From contig NZ_CP109017.1 of NCBI RefSeq assembly GCF_036226765.1, forward strand, positions 6,945,001 through 7,009,000: 64,000 bases of DNA. The letters are read 5' to 3'. A program made the translations under genes and the position numbers. This DNA comes from Streptomyces sp. NBC_00670 (GTDB lineage: Bacteria; Actinomycetota; Actinomycetes; Streptomycetales; Streptomycetaceae). Numbering within the stretch: position 1 is the first letter of the stretch; every line of letters begins with the position of its first letter. The notes beneath the pieces are model-generated. The model had not been told where the DNA came from, did not search any database, and saw only the letters and a program-made list of their open reading frames with translations. Below are positions 41,282-49,674 of this stretch, in pieces.

Positions 41282-41503
41282 ATGACGTCCGCGACGCCCG
41301 TGATCGTGTACCCGCCCGGCGAAGGCGGCGGCCGGCGCGTCCGGGTCGACGGGACGATTCTCGGACTGGCGTACAGCGTCCGCGACGTCGCCGCGTTCCT
41401 CCAGGAAGCCGGGCTGCAGAACTGGGACGAGATGGACGTCGTCCGGTCCGCCCTGATCGACTGGCGGGGCGGCGGCCCGGACATCTGGGAACCATCTGTG
41501 TAG
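41282..41503 (+). CDS. Small conserved-type hypothetical protein
   Basis: A 73-residue protein (V-I-V-Y-P-P-G-E-G-G-G-R-R-V-R-V-D-G near the start, F-L-Q-E-A-G-L later), of a type common in Streptomyces genomes. The ATG at 41282 has GGAAGG upstream. Last rightward gene of the island. Function unknown. Confidence 0.6.
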   Translation: MTSATPVIVYPPGEGGGRRVRVDGTILGLAYSVRDVAAFLQEAGLQNWDEMDVVRSALIDWRGGGPDIWEPSV

Positions 41504-41652
41504 TCCGAACGGCGCAGCCAGCCCTGGCTAGCCTGTCAGTGGCGGGGGCGCTGCGGGCGGCCGAAACCATTCGGGGAGAGAGTGAAATCACCATTCGTGA
41601 TTGACTTGCAATGGGCGATCAAGAATTCCGCAGGGTAGGGTACAAAGCAGAG

Positions 41653-41754
41653 ACGGAGCCTCTTGGTGGGCTGCCGGGATCAGGTCGGAACCAGGCAACT
41701 GGATCCTCCACCGCATGGTGGCAGTGGCCCCCGGAGCCCTCCAAGAGGCTCCGT
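41653..41754. ncRNA. Long inverted repeat, structured RNA or site candidate
   Basis: ACGGAGCCTCTTGG (41653-41666) and its exact complement (41741-41754) form a 14-bp stem around 74 bases, which include a small hairpin CCACC/GGTGG. It starts five bases past the stop of the DUF3800 gene. It could be a terminator shared by the converging genes, a small RNA, or a transposition/attachment remnant. The sequence before it is AT-rich with a TTGACT hexamer at 41601-41606. Confidence 0.4.
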
Positions 41755-41758
41755 TGCG

Positions 41759-42571
41759 TTACGGAATGGCCCACTTCTTCCACCAGCAGCGCGTGGTCAC
41801 GAACGACGTACCACCCATCACCTTCACGCCGTAACCGAGCAGCATGCCAGACGGCGACCTGTACAGCTGGTGCTTGCACAGCAGCAGGTTCTCCGCGCAG
41901 TCCTCATCGTTCGCCGGGCCTGTGAGCGCGCAGTTGAGGAGGCCGGCATGGATGTCGGCCAGCTGCACGCCGTCCCAGTCCGTTCCGGTCCACGTGGGAG
42001 GCCACTTGATGTGCTCCCATGGCACGCCCCAGGTCTGGACGTGTCCCTGACGGACCCAGTCGAGATAGTTGGCCGTCTCCGCGTGGTCCATCCCTCTTAC
42101 AGCGCCGAGCCTGACGACGGCCAGGCGCGGGCCGCCCTCCCATCGCGCAGCGGCATGAGCCACGCGCTCGAGGAGGTAACGGGTGGTGTAGTTGTAGAAG
42201 CGGACGCCGTCCTGCATTCCGTCCCACGCGCGTACTTCGTCTTTCGGGACGATGACGTGGATGACCTTCGCGGAGGGCATGCTGGCGAGGGTCCTGGCTG
42301 CGGCGACGCGGCGCTCCGGGCGCTTGCGCTTGAAGTGGTCGACCCAGTGGAGCGGAGTCGTGCTCTCGGGTCGGCTGGAGTGGATGAGGGCCCGCAGGCC
42401 GCCGGCAGCGACCTTGACGCTCCAGTGGTCCTCGGCGGGGACCATGAGGGCGCACATGGCGAAGAACGGCGAGCTGGAGGTGCTGAAGCCGCGGTCGCCG
42501 GTCTCGTCAACGTACACGTTGAGCTTGGGGAGCGAGCCGGCCTCGGAGAGGCTCAGCCGCTTGCGGGTCAC
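41759..42571 (-). CDS. DUF3800 family protein
   Basis: A 270-residue protein with V-Y-V-D-E-T-G-D-R-G-F near residues 19-29, the start signature of DUF3800, which has an RNase H-like fold, and a later D-W-D-G-V-Q-L-A-D-I-H-A that could supply further acidic residues. Such proteins are scattered through mobile elements and defence regions, activity unknown. GTG start. The gene lies at the island border, next to a long inverted repeat. Confidence 0.72.
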   Translation of the reverse strand: MTRKRLSLSEAGSLPKLNVYVDETGDRGFSTSSSPFFAMCALMVPAEDHWSVKVAAGGLRALIHSSRPESTTPLHWVDHFKRKRPERRVAAARTLASMPSAKVIHVIVPKDEVRAWDGMQDGVRFYNYTTRYLLERVAHAAARWEGGPRLAVVRLGAVRGMDHAETANYLDWVRQGHVQTWGVPWEHIKWPPTWTGTDWDGVQLADIHAGLLNCALTGPANDEDCAENLLLCKHQLYRSPSGMLLGYGVKVMGGTSFVTTRCWWKKWAIP

Positions 42572-43007
42572 CGGGGGCGTCCGCTGCTGGGAGCGCGCCT
42601 GGGCACGCTACGGTTGTGTTCCACCACGGGAGGGTCGTCTCCTCTGGTCCTGCTCTCGGCGGACTACGCAACCGCCGGGAGCATTTCTCTTCCCTTCGCG
42701 GACCGATGGTTCGCCCCCAGAACGAACACGATCTGCTGTCCGCACGCTACACCGAAGAGCGGACTTGTCGGGTAGCTCCTTTGTGGCACCAAGCCTTGAC
42801 CTGCGCCTTTGCGTCGCCGGGTGTCACCGATACAGCTAGGCGACTGATGGAGCGCCAGCTTTCGACCCTCGGGGCTCGACAAAATGTACGGTGACACGCT
42901 CGATGTGTTCGGGCGGGTTGGCGTGCATCTCCGCGTCACTGGTGTGGCGGCCGCAGCGCTGCGCCTCGTCAGTGGCCGGTGCGTGCTCGTCAGCCGGACG
43001 TGCTCGG
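42572..43007. other. Intergenic region before DUF3800
   Basis: About 435 bases of somewhat lower G+C with no confident gene. A plus-strand ORF at 42616-42894 and a minus-strand frame at 42664 onward both exist, but neither has a ribosome site or family. It should contain the DUF3800 promoter. Confidence 0.4.
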
Positions 43008-43478
43008 TCAGCGGGGGGCCGGTGCTGCGGCGGCCACTGCGGCGGCGAGGGCGATCCAGCCTTTGTGCCATGCCTGGTCCAGAAGAGGGCCGGCCTGCAG
43101 ATCGCGGGTGAGCCATCCGGAGTGTCCGGTGCTGTGGGCGAAGCGGACAAGGAGCGGGGCATCGTCGCCCTCCTCACGCCAGTGACTGGCGCAGCGGTCG
43201 GCGACGTAGTGGGTGGCGGCGGACAGCGCGAGCCCTGCTGCTGCGCGGCGCCAGGACATTCGAAGACCGAAGGCGCCGTTCGCCGCGGCGATCGCGAGGG
43301 CTTGGGTGGTGGTGTATCCGGCGACGTGGCGGAGGCAGGCGGCGACGCCCTCGCGACCGGGCTTGCCCTTGTCGACGGCGTCGATGTCCCGCTGCGCCCA
43401 GTAGTCGCCGACCTCGTGAGCTGCGGTCAGGACTGCGTACAGGACAGCGAAGCGGACGGCCGGGGTGGTTGCAGGCAT
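43008..43478 (-). CDS. DUF3307-like membrane protein
   Basis: A 156-residue protein with H-E-V-G-D-Y-W-A-Q-R-D near residues 21-31 and K-G-K-P-G-R-E-G next, like the start of DUF3307 proteins, plus hydrophobic helices (L-A-I-A-A-A-N-G-A-F, I-A-L-A-A-A-V-A-A-A-A). It likely spans the membrane. Its His/Asp pattern may bind metal. Role unknown. Confidence 0.55.
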   Translation of the reverse strand: MPATTPAVRFAVLYAVLTAAHEVGDYWAQRDIDAVDKGKPGREGVAACLRHVAGYTTTQALAIAAANGAFGLRMSWRRAAAGLALSAATHYVADRCASHWREEGDDAPLLVRFAHSTGHSGWLTRDLQAGPLLDQAWHKGWIALAAAVAAAAPAPR

Positions 43479-43601
43479 GGGTGGGTTGCTCCTCTTTTCG
43501 GGTGGGCGGTGTGCCCCAGAATGCTGGGACAGCGGAGGCTGGTCTGGGCCTCAGGACCAGACCAGCCGTGTCATGAGCCACAGGGAGCCCTGCGGTGTTG
43601 G

Positions 43602-43817
43602 TCATGTCGTTGTGCAGCATTCGGCGCGCCATCCCGCCGGTATGTGGAGGCGGATCCGGATGCCGGCAGGAAAGGGTTCGCCGCAGACGGCGCAGCCACC
43701 TGCGTAGAGAGCGGTGAACCACGGCCGGTCATGGGGCGTCTCGAGCGGCGCGGCGGCCGGTGGGCGGCAGTGCGCGCACATGGCCTCCTCGAGATCGGTG
43801 AACTCGCAGCGACTCAC
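43602..43817 (-). CDS. Small Cys-rich protein
   Basis: A 71-residue protein with R-C-E-F, M-C-A-H-C, G-C-A-V-C-G-E-P-F and E-C-C, a zinc-ribbon type. The GTG start at 43817 overlaps the upstream gene by GTGA; an internal ATG at 43781 has GAGGAG too close for a good site. Probably a nucleic-acid or protein binding phage accessory protein. Confidence 0.5.
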   Translation of the reverse strand: MSRCEFTDLEEAMCAHCRPPAAAPLETPHDRPWFTALYAGGCAVCGEPFPAGIRIRLHIPAGWRAECCTTT

Positions 43818-44122
43818 CGGTGCGCTCTTCTGCCGGGGCCGCCGGGCGCCACGGTGAGGCGCTGCGCCATGTCTGCAGCTTCGATCGGGCATGGGGTGTC
43901 CCGGGGACACGGCTCGTCGCGGGCCTGCATGCATAGTTCGAGGCTGCGTCGGCCAGAGGTGAAGCTGGGGTCGGCCCAGTCCTCGTCCGGAGAGCGGGCG
44001 ACGACCCAATCGGGGCCGACGGCTTCGATGATGACGCAGTGGTAGTGGTCGCGACCGAAGGCGCCGTAGGCGAAGCCGTGGACGACGTCGTCTACCGCGA
44101 GAGGGCGGCGCAGCTCAGGCAC
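43814..44122 (-). CDS. Small hypothetical protein
   Basis: A 102-residue protein, beta-rich in the first half (D-H-Y-H-C-V-I-I-E-A-V-G-P-D-W-V-V-A) with Cys residues spaced in the second half. GTG start with GGAGGCTCC directly upstream. It overlaps its neighbour by eight bases. No family recognised. Confidence 0.5.
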   Translation of the reverse strand: MPELRRPLAVDDVVHGFAYGAFGRDHYHCVIIEAVGPDWVVARSPDEDWADPSFTSGRRSLELCMQARDEPCPRDTPCPIEAADMAQRLTVAPGGPGRRAHR

Positions 44123-44330
44123 TGGAGCCTCCGACAGGCGTGGGAACGGGGCTGTGGTCGGTGCTCGTCTCCGGGCGCGCGGTGAGGAAGGCGTACGCCG
44201 CGGCGAGGTCCCTGAGCGCGGCTGCGCCCTCCCGGGGAGTCTGCGTCTTGGCTCCGGTGATGTGGTAGCGGATCGCGGCGAGCAGTTCGTCGCGCACCTG
44301 GTCCTCGGCGGGCTGAGTGGGCATGGACAT
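44115..44330 (-). CDS. Small helical hypothetical protein
   Basis: A 71-residue protein, helical in the middle (D-E-L-L-A-A-I-R-Y-H-I-T-G-A-K). AGGAAACG precedes the ATG. Function unknown. Confidence 0.45.
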   Translation of the reverse strand: MSMPTQPAEDQVRDELLAAIRYHITGAKTQTPREGAAALRDLAAAYAFLTARPETSTDHSPVPTPVGGSSA

Positions 44331-44354
44331 TCGTTTCCTCCGGGGTGGGGTCGG

Positions 44355-44720
44355 TTAGCGGCGCTTGGGCGGTCCGTACGGGGACTGCCACGCGGGTCGG
44401 TCCTGGCGGCGGACCGGCATTCCTTCCTGGTTCACGAGCCCGAGTTGATCGAGTGCTTCCGCGGCGTGCCGCGCGGTCCGGCTCAGCGCTCGCATCTGGG
44501 GCATGAGGACTCGCCGGATGTCGGTGATGAGCTGTCCCGTGCGCTGGGCGGCTTCCTGGGCGGCGAGTCGCGCCTCCTCGAGGACGAGGGGCGTGTACTG
44601 GTCAGGGGTCAGTCCGAGTGCTACGCGTCGCACCGCGAGGTGGGCCTTGATCGGGGGGATGCCGACCCGGATCGCGACGCGGGTGACGAGGAGGTCGTGT
44701 ACTCGGGGTGACTCGAGCAT
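44355..44720 (-). CDS. Helical hypothetical protein
   Basis: A 121-residue protein made of helices (A-Q-E-A-A-Q-R-T-G-Q-L-I-T-D-I-R-R-V-L) with a basic tail. It lies two bases after the zinc protein gene at 44723 and is probably coupled to it. No motif recognised. Confidence 0.5.
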   Translation of the reverse strand: MLESPRVHDLLVTRVAIRVGIPPIKAHLAVRRVALGLTPDQYTPLVLEEARLAAQEAAQRTGQLITDIRRVLMPQMRALSRTARHAAEALDQLGLVNQEGMPVRRQDRPAWQSPYGPPKRR

Positions 44721-44722
44721 GG

Positions 44723-45202
44723 TCAGCCGTTCTTCTCGGTGGGGTCGTTGAGCGCGGCGTCGAGGGGGATGAGCTGCTTGTCCAACCAACGGGCGACGCT
44801 GGTCCCGAGTGGTGGCCCGCCAGCGGCCTTGAGGTCGGCGAGGGCCTGGCGTGCCCGCTCGAGCGTCGCGGCGGCTGACCCGTCTGTGGGGATGGCGCGG
44901 ACGGCGTATCCGGGGAGGCCGAGTCCGAAGTCGGGGTCGGCGGATGCCGGGCGGAGTGGGGCGGACATGACTGTCTCGTCGATGTTGCACGTGGGGTGGG
45001 CGGGTGAGAGGCCGGCGGGGAGGCCGGTCCAGCGGAACGGCTCGTCGCAGTCGCGGCAGTTGACGCGGATGTCTGCGGAGTAGCCGCGGACGGTGGGGTC
45101 GTCGTCGGAGACGGTGAGCCGGTTGACCGCGACGTAGGCGTCGAAGTTCTCGTGCGGGCAGGCGCGGTCGGGATCGGCGCTGATGTGTGGTTGTTCGGTC
45201 AT
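44723..45202 (-). CDS. Hypothetical protein with C-x-x-C ribbon
   Basis: A 159-residue protein. Residues 15-55 form a His/Cys ribbon (A-C-P-H-E-N-F, then N-C-R-D-C-D-E-P-F-R-W-T-G-L-P), a module shared by many phage proteins of unknown role, followed by a helical C-terminal half. GTGA-type coupling continues into the next gene. Function unknown. Confidence 0.55.
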   Translation of the reverse strand: MTEQPHISADPDRACPHENFDAYVAVNRLTVSDDDPTVRGYSADIRVNCRDCDEPFRWTGLPAGLSPAHPTCNIDETVMSAPLRPASADPDFGLGLPGYAVRAIPTDGSAAATLERARQALADLKAAGGPPLGTSVARWLDKQLIPLDAALNDPTEKNG

Positions 45203-45381
45203 GAGGGGTCCTTGGGCTGGAGGGCGGTGCGGATCTCGTGGGCGAAGTCGCGCAGGGGCTGTTGGCGGCGGTGGTCGACGACGGGTGCGTTGAGGACGTC
45301 GTCGACCAGGCGCAGGGCGTGGTCGATGGCCTTGCCGCGGTCGGCGTAGGCGTCGAGGAGTGCGTCGGTGCGGTGGCTCAC
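45199..45381 (-). CDS. Small helical protein
   Basis: A 60-residue helical protein (D-A-L-L-D-A-Y-A-D-R-G-K-A-I-D-H-A-L-R). Start GTG overlaps the upstream exonuclease stop (GTGA), and its stop overlaps the next ATG, so it is embedded in a coupled run. Role unknown. Confidence 0.5.
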   Translation of the reverse strand: MSHRTDALLDAYADRGKAIDHALRLVDDVLNAPVVDHRRQQPLRDFAHEIRTALQPKDPS

Positions 45382-45971
45382 AGTGCTAGCCCTTGGTGGG
45401 CGAGGTCGTCGAGGAAGCGGGCCCGGGTGAGGTTGTGGCGGGCGTCGGCGAGGGCGTTGTGTTCGCCGTCCGGCTGTTCCGGCATGCGCGGGTTGCCCAG
45501 TCGCTGGCATTCCTGGCGCAGGTCGTTGGTCCACATCGGGATGCCGTCGGGCAGGCTGATCATCCGGCCGAAGAGCTGCGCGAGGGCGACGTGGTCGTAG
45601 GCGCCGTACCAGGCCCACAGCTCCACGTCCGGCCCGGCGGCCGCGATGAAGTCGCGGACGGCGTTGCGGATCATCCGTCGGGGCATGACGACGTTGCTCG
45701 TCATGTCGAGGTTGAAGAAGCCCCGGTAGGCCCCGGTGTCCGACAGCCGGCCGTGTCCCTTCCTCCCGCCCGTGGTGTGCAGGGGGAGGTGGGGGACGAC
45801 GTTCTCCATCAGCCACTGGTGGTTGCAGATCCGGCCGTTGAGTGGGTCCGCGCTGATCTCCTCGTTGACGGCGTACAGCTCGCGGCCGTCCTCGGTGACC
45901 ATGCCGATGCTGATCAGGTCGATGGTGCGGCCGTCCTCAAGGAACTCGGTGTCGTAGAAAATGCGGGTCAT
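45378..45971 (-). CDS. 3'-5' exonuclease, DnaQ/RNase H-like fold
   Basis: A 197-residue enzyme that should remove nucleotides from 3' ends using two metal ions. Acidic residues fit the DEDDh family: Asp7 and Glu9 in F-Y-D-T-E-F, a middle Asp in W-Y-G-A-Y-D-H-V near residue 120, and H-N-A-L-A-D-A-R-H near 175. It resembles the Rv2179c-like exoribonuclease group common in actinophages. Substrate (RNA or DNA) is not certain. It overlaps both neighbours. Confidence 0.8.
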   Translation of the reverse strand: MTRIFYDTEFLEDGRTIDLISIGMVTEDGRELYAVNEEISADPLNGRICNHQWLMENVVPHLPLHTTGGRKGHGRLSDTGAYRGFFNLDMTSNVVMPRRMIRNAVRDFIAAAGPDVELWAWYGAYDHVALAQLFGRMISLPDGIPMWTNDLRQECQRLGNPRMPEQPDGEHNALADARHNLTRARFLDDLAHQGLAL

Positions 45972-47473
45972 GTCTGCTCCTGGAGCTTTTTCTGCTTGTG
46001 GCACGGGCAGAGGCACAGCGCGGCGCAGACCTTGCAGCACGCGGGGGCCTTGGTGCCGGCGTTGCCGGTCGGGCTGGCGCAGTATTCGTGGCCGGTGCGG
46101 CCGTCGGGCAGGATCGTGTCGCCGTGGAGGCAGCCGGTGGAGAGGTAGACGTGTCCGGCCGGGCGTTCCTGGTGGGCGAGGGCCTCGCGGAGGCGGGCTG
46201 CCCACCGGCGGGCTGCGGGGTCGGTTTCCATCTCGGTGATGACGTTGCGGAGCAGGTGGACGATGGCCTCGGCGTCGCTCTCGCAGCAGTGTTCGGGCCC
46301 CTCCCACATGCGCCTGCAGCTCTTGCACCACGCGTGCTCGTCGCCGAGCTCGAGGCGTTCCTGCAGCACGTTCAGGACGGTGGCCGCCATGTGGCTGTCC
46401 CAGTCCTCACCGTCGCTGCCCAGTGGTCCGGGCTCGCGCCAGGTCCCGCAGACGCAGGGCGCGTTGCCGTCGGCGTCCGCCTCGGCGCGGTCGGCGCTGA
46501 GGTGATGGGCGCGCGTTGCCTCCGCGAACTGCTCGAGAAGCCGCGCTGCTGAGGGGAGGAGGGCGCGGTTCTGCTTGGCGGTGTCTGCGGCGAGTTGCCG
46601 GGCGCAGCGGGCGCCCTTCAGCCACTCCCGCACGTCGCCGGTCGTGACCGGACGCTGCTCCCGGTCGGCGATGTCACAGCACTCTCCGACATACTCCAGT
46701 GCGTCCTGGGCGCGGTAGAGGTCGAGGCCGAGCTCGTCGACGAGGGCACGGGCCTCGTCACCGGTGAGTTCGGCCGGGTCGGTCGCTTGGGTCGCTGCGG
46801 GGAGGAGCGTGGCCCAGCTGCGGACTGTGTCCGCCAGGCGTTCGGCGACCGGGGCGTTGTCCTTCTGGGTTTCGGCGTAGAGGGCGAGTCTGTCGGCGAC
46901 TTCCTCGTAGACGTCCGGGCGGGTGGGTGGGGCGGTGGGGTGGCCGGCGAGGTCGTCGGCGGCGCACATGGCGATGTAGGCGTCCGCGCGGTAGGCGGTC
47001 CGGTCGTCCGGGTGCGCGTCGGTCCAGCGGCAGCCCGGGTTCCAGTATTCGTAGATGCGTGCGGCGAACGCGTCACGCCGCTCCGCGAACGCGCGGTCGC
47101 GGAGTTGCTGGGTGGTGAGCCAGTCGGTCAGGGCCGCCCGGAGAGAGGCGGCCTGGGGGACGTTGAGGATCGTGTCCGGGTTGCTGGTGGAGAGGCGGAG
47201 CCAGGGCCAGGGGCGGTCGTCGCAGGGGCCGTCGTCGCGGGCGTCGCGGGTGATGTGGGAGGGGACGAGGGCGAGTTGGACGTCGCCGCCGCGCGGGTCA
47301 GTGGGAGCGGGGACGATGTGGGAGCCGCGGTAGAGGTAGGGGAGGGTGGGCTGGCCGCAGTTGCAGGGCTGGTTGGGGTCGTGGACGCGGAGGGTGGGGG
47401 TGAGGTCGCGCCAGATGGTGCAGGTCTGGGTGTGCTCGCCGTCCAGGACGAGGATGGTGGCCCACACGCTCAT
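45968..47473 (-). CDS. Large multi-zinc-site hypothetical protein
   Basis: A 501-residue protein. It begins with a short beta module containing C-T-I-W and C-N-C-G, has a long helical centre (residues 110-330), and ends with several Cys/His groups (C-V-C-G-T-W, W-C-K-S-C-R-R-M-W, A-C-C-K-V-C-A-A-L-C-L-C-P-C-H). It may be a fusion of several small phage proteins. Starts at ATG with AAAGG upstream and overlaps the exonuclease gene by four bases. No function can be given. Confidence 0.55.
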   Translation of the reverse strand: MSVWATILVLDGEHTQTCTIWRDLTPTLRVHDPNQPCNCGQPTLPYLYRGSHIVPAPTDPRGGDVQLALVPSHITRDARDDGPCDDRPWPWLRLSTSNPDTILNVPQAASLRAALTDWLTTQQLRDRAFAERRDAFAARIYEYWNPGCRWTDAHPDDRTAYRADAYIAMCAADDLAGHPTAPPTRPDVYEEVADRLALYAETQKDNAPVAERLADTVRSWATLLPAATQATDPAELTGDEARALVDELGLDLYRAQDALEYVGECCDIADREQRPVTTGDVREWLKGARCARQLAADTAKQNRALLPSAARLLEQFAEATRAHHLSADRAEADADGNAPCVCGTWREPGPLGSDGEDWDSHMAATVLNVLQERLELGDEHAWCKSCRRMWEGPEHCCESDAEAIVHLLRNVITEMETDPAARRWAARLREALAHQERPAGHVYLSTGCLHGDTILPDGRTGHEYCASPTGNAGTKAPACCKVCAALCLCPCHKQKKLQEQT

Positions 47474-47916
47474 GAGTGGCCTTTCGGTTCGCGGTAGTCC
47501 TCGGTCAGGGCGAGGCGGCCGGTTTTCAGAGCCCACCAGCCGGCGCAGATGAGCTCGCCGAGCGGGTAGGACTTGCTCGCGCCGGCGGGCTGGAAGGTGC
47601 CCAGCGGCTCGTAGCTGCCGCCGTAGCCCTTGGTCATGCCGTGGTGGCACCAGAACGGCGCGTCGACGGGGAGTTGGGCGCCGTTGGCCTCGAGCTCCGG
47701 TGAGCCGGCCCGGAACGCGCAGTCGCCGCAGGCGCGGCGCATGACGCCGGGCGGGACCGGGGCAGGGGTGAGCTCCGCCTCGTCCCAGCCACCGACGTCG
47801 TTGGTGAGGCCGACGCCGTTGCAGTGCAGACACCGGCCCTGTGTCTCACCCATGTCACCGTCCGTGCAGTACGGGCACCGCCAGCGGTAGACGACGACCT
47901 GGTCCTGCCCGCTCAC
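47470..47916 (-). CDS. Double zinc-ribbon hypothetical protein
   Basis: A 148-residue protein with C-P-Y-C and C-L-H-C-N-G-V-G near residues 15-36 (rubredoxin-like or DnaJ-type pair) and C-G-D-C further on. C-terminal half has conserved aromatic residues (K-G-Y-G-G-S-Y). GTG start coupled to its neighbour. Unknown role. Confidence 0.5.
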   Translation of the reverse strand: MSGQDQVVVYRWRCPYCTDGDMGETQGRCLHCNGVGLTNDVGGWDEAELTPAPVPPGVMRRACGDCAFRAGSPELEANGAQLPVDAPFWCHHGMTKGYGGSYEPLGTFQPAGASKSYPLGELICAGWWALKTGRLALTEDYREPKGHS

Positions 47917-48194
47917 CGCGCACCACGCCTTCCCGGGCGGGGGTGGCAGAGGGCGTCGTGGAGGAGCGCCGTGTCCCGGTGGTGGCGTGCGCGGGCGGCG
48001 TACCAGCGTGCTGCCTGGCGCAGGTCGACGAGTTCGCCCTGCTCGACGATCGCGGCGAGCGGGACCAGGGAACTCGCCCCGTAGGCGAGGGCAGCCCACA
48101 GGGGGCCGTTGAGGGCTTCGAGGACGGTGGTCCAGGTGAGCCAGAGGCTGGTCAGGATGTAGAGGCAGCACAAGGCCCGGTCGTGCCATCTCAC
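47913..48194 (-). CDS. Small membrane protein
   Basis: A 93-residue protein with two hydrophobic helices (residues 8-27 and 32-48) and a basic C-terminus. It starts with GTG overlapping the upstream stop (GTGA). Could modulate the host membrane; no family recognised. Confidence 0.5.
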   Translation of the reverse strand: MRWHDRALCCLYILTSLWLTWTTVLEALNGPLWAALAYGASSLVPLAAIVEQGELVDLRQAARWYAARARHHRDTALLHDALCHPRPGRRGAR

Positions 48195-48469
48195 GGTCGC
48201 TCCCGGGGGTGGTTGAGTGCGCGGGCGACCTCGAGGGCGGCGGACAGGTCGCAGATCTCGGGGCTGCACCAGCTGTTGCACTCCTCGTGCGCCGGCGCGG
48301 CCTCCTGGTTGCTGGCGATGACGGCGTCCAGCAGCGTGGCGAGGGGCTCGCGGGCGCGGAGAAGCGCTGCGACGGCCGGTGCCGCAGTCAGGGTGGCGCC
48401 GACGGGGCGTACCGCGCGCAGTGCCTCGGCCGCGCGGCTGATCTCTTCGAAGGGGGTCAACGGGGTCAC
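48191..48469 (-). CDS. Helical hypothetical protein, paralogue of the 48918 gene
   Basis: A 92-residue helical protein. The pattern L-L-R-A-R-E-P-L-A-T-L-L-D-A matches L-L-R-I-R-E-P-V-A-T-W-L-E-A in the gene at 48918-49268, so the two are probably paralogues. Two Cys near the end. GTG start overlaps the LuxR-like gene. Function unknown. Confidence 0.5.
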   Translation of the reverse strand: MTPLTPFEEISRAAEALRAVRPVGATLTAAPAVAALLRAREPLATLLDAVIASNQEAAPAHEECNSWCSPEICDLSAALEVARALNHPRERP

Positions 48470-48921
48470 CTGGGGCTGTGGGGGGTGAGGAGTCGGTGCT
48501 GCCAGGCCAGGGCGACGGCATGGGCTGGGCTGGCGGCGCCGAGGAGACGCATCGCACGGAGCCGGTAGTCGACGGACTCGGCCTGGCCGATGCCGAGGTG
48601 GTGCGCGGCCTGGTCGTGAGACATGCCGGCGGCGAGGCACTCCAGCGCGCGGACGAGTTCCCTGGGCATCTGCAGAGATCGGCTGGCCGTGACCGCGAGG
48701 TCGGGGAACTCCTGCTCGTCGAAGTGGCCGAGGAGGTATGCCTGGTGGACGAGCGCGGGGTACGGGTGCGCTGTGGCCGGGAGACGTCGGGCGGCGCGGG
48801 CGGCGTACTGGCGAACGCACCGGGAGCTGACCTCGAGGATGAGCCCGATCCGGCGGCTGTTGAGACCGCGGGCGAGCCCGGCGATGACCCGGACCTGTGC
48901 CGGGGAGAACACGGGGTTCAC
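48466..48921 (-). CDS. Double-HTH (LuxR-type) DNA-binding protein
   Basis: A 151-residue protein with two GerE/LuxR-like HTH units: residues 5-45 (F-S-P-A-Q-V-R-V-I-A-G-L-A-R-G-L) and 85-130 (E-C-L-A-A-G-M-S-H-D-Q-A-A-H-H-L-G). Two complete units in one short chain, without a receiver domain, is unusual. It would bind DNA as a pseudo-dimer. GTG start coupled by GTGA. Target unknown. Confidence 0.7.
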   Translation of the reverse strand: MNPVFSPAQVRVIAGLARGLNSRRIGLILEVSSRCVRQYAARAARRLPATAHPYPALVHQAYLLGHFDEQEFPDLAVTASRSLQMPRELVRALECLAAGMSHDQAAHHLGIGQAESVDYRLRAMRLLGAASPAHAVALAWQHRLLTPHSPR

Positions 48922-49268
48922 GGGTACGTCACTCCCATCGCCTGGGCGAGGGCCGCGCGGGCGTTGTCGATGACCGGGCCGGGCTCGGCGGGCCCCGGGC
49001 GCTCCTGGGGCTTGGTGGTGAGGACTGCGCGCGCCACGGCGAGAGCGCGTCGGCCGACGACCTCGTGCCAGCCCGGGGCCGTGGGGGTTTCCAGGCGGGC
49101 GATCTCGGCCTCGAGCCACGTGGCGACGGGTTCACGGATGCGGAGCAGGACGGCGACCAGGGCCAGGAGTTCCTGGTTGTTGCTGTCGAGGCGGCCTCTG
49201 GCGGCGCCAGTGGTGTCGCGCAGGACAGCGACAGCGGCGCGGAGCTCCTCGAGTGGGCTGACGGACAT
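48918..49268 (-). CDS. Helical hypothetical protein, paralogue of 48191 gene
   Basis: A 116-residue helical protein with L-R-I-R-E-P-V-A-T-W-L-E-A-E-I-A. The gene brackets the double-HTH gene together with its paralogue. ATG start. Function unknown; the arrangement suggests a small regulatory unit. Confidence 0.5.
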   Translation of the reverse strand: MSVSPLEELRAAVAVLRDTTGAARGRLDSNNQELLALVAVLLRIREPVATWLEAEIARLETPTAPGWHEVVGRRALAVARAVLTTKPQERPGPAEPGPVIDNARAALAQAMGVTYP

Positions 49269-49271
49269 GGG

Positions 49272-49580
49272 CTACTCCGGTGCGGGGGTGGGGGAAGGGG
49301 CGGTCGGTGCGATGGCGCAGTGGCTCGGTCCGCTGCCGGTGAACCAGGCGGTGCCCGGCATGTCGCACATGATCGTTGCGGGGTGCCGGTCGACGAAGTC
49401 GTAGACGTCGGTGACCTGGTCCATGTGGCTGTCGCATACCAGCGAGAAGTGGCCGCGCGGCGCGAGCAGCCACGCGATGTGCCAGGCGGCCTGTTCCTCG
49501 CAGGAGAGGCTCGGCGGGGTGCTGGCCTGGCAGCGCAGCTCGCCGCTGCGAGGGGTGGGATTCCTCGGTGGTGTCCTCAC
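49272..49580 (-). CDS. Hypothetical protein
   Basis: A 102-residue protein with hydrophobic and aromatic residues in the middle (A-W-H-I-A-W-L-L-A-P-R-G-H-F) and scattered Cys. It ends three bases before the paralogue gene start. GTG start with AAGGGGG upstream. No family recognised. Confidence 0.45.
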   Translation of the reverse strand: MRTPPRNPTPRSGELRCQASTPPSLSCEEQAAWHIAWLLAPRGHFSLVCDSHMDQVTDVYDFVDRHPATIMCDMPGTAWFTGSGPSHCAIAPTAPSPTPAPE

Positions 49581-49674
49581 GAAAGCGGGCCCCCTTCTTG
49601 GCAGTTGGTGGTTTCCGGGCCGGCCCCGGCTCGCCCCCGTGTTGAGGGCGGGCCGGGCACCCGCGAGGGACGGG

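Noticed and set aside
42616-42894. Plus-strand ORF between DUF3800 and DUF3307 genes
   Set aside because: The product looks partly natural but there is no ribosome site or family; the opposite frame is also open, so coding status cannot be decided.
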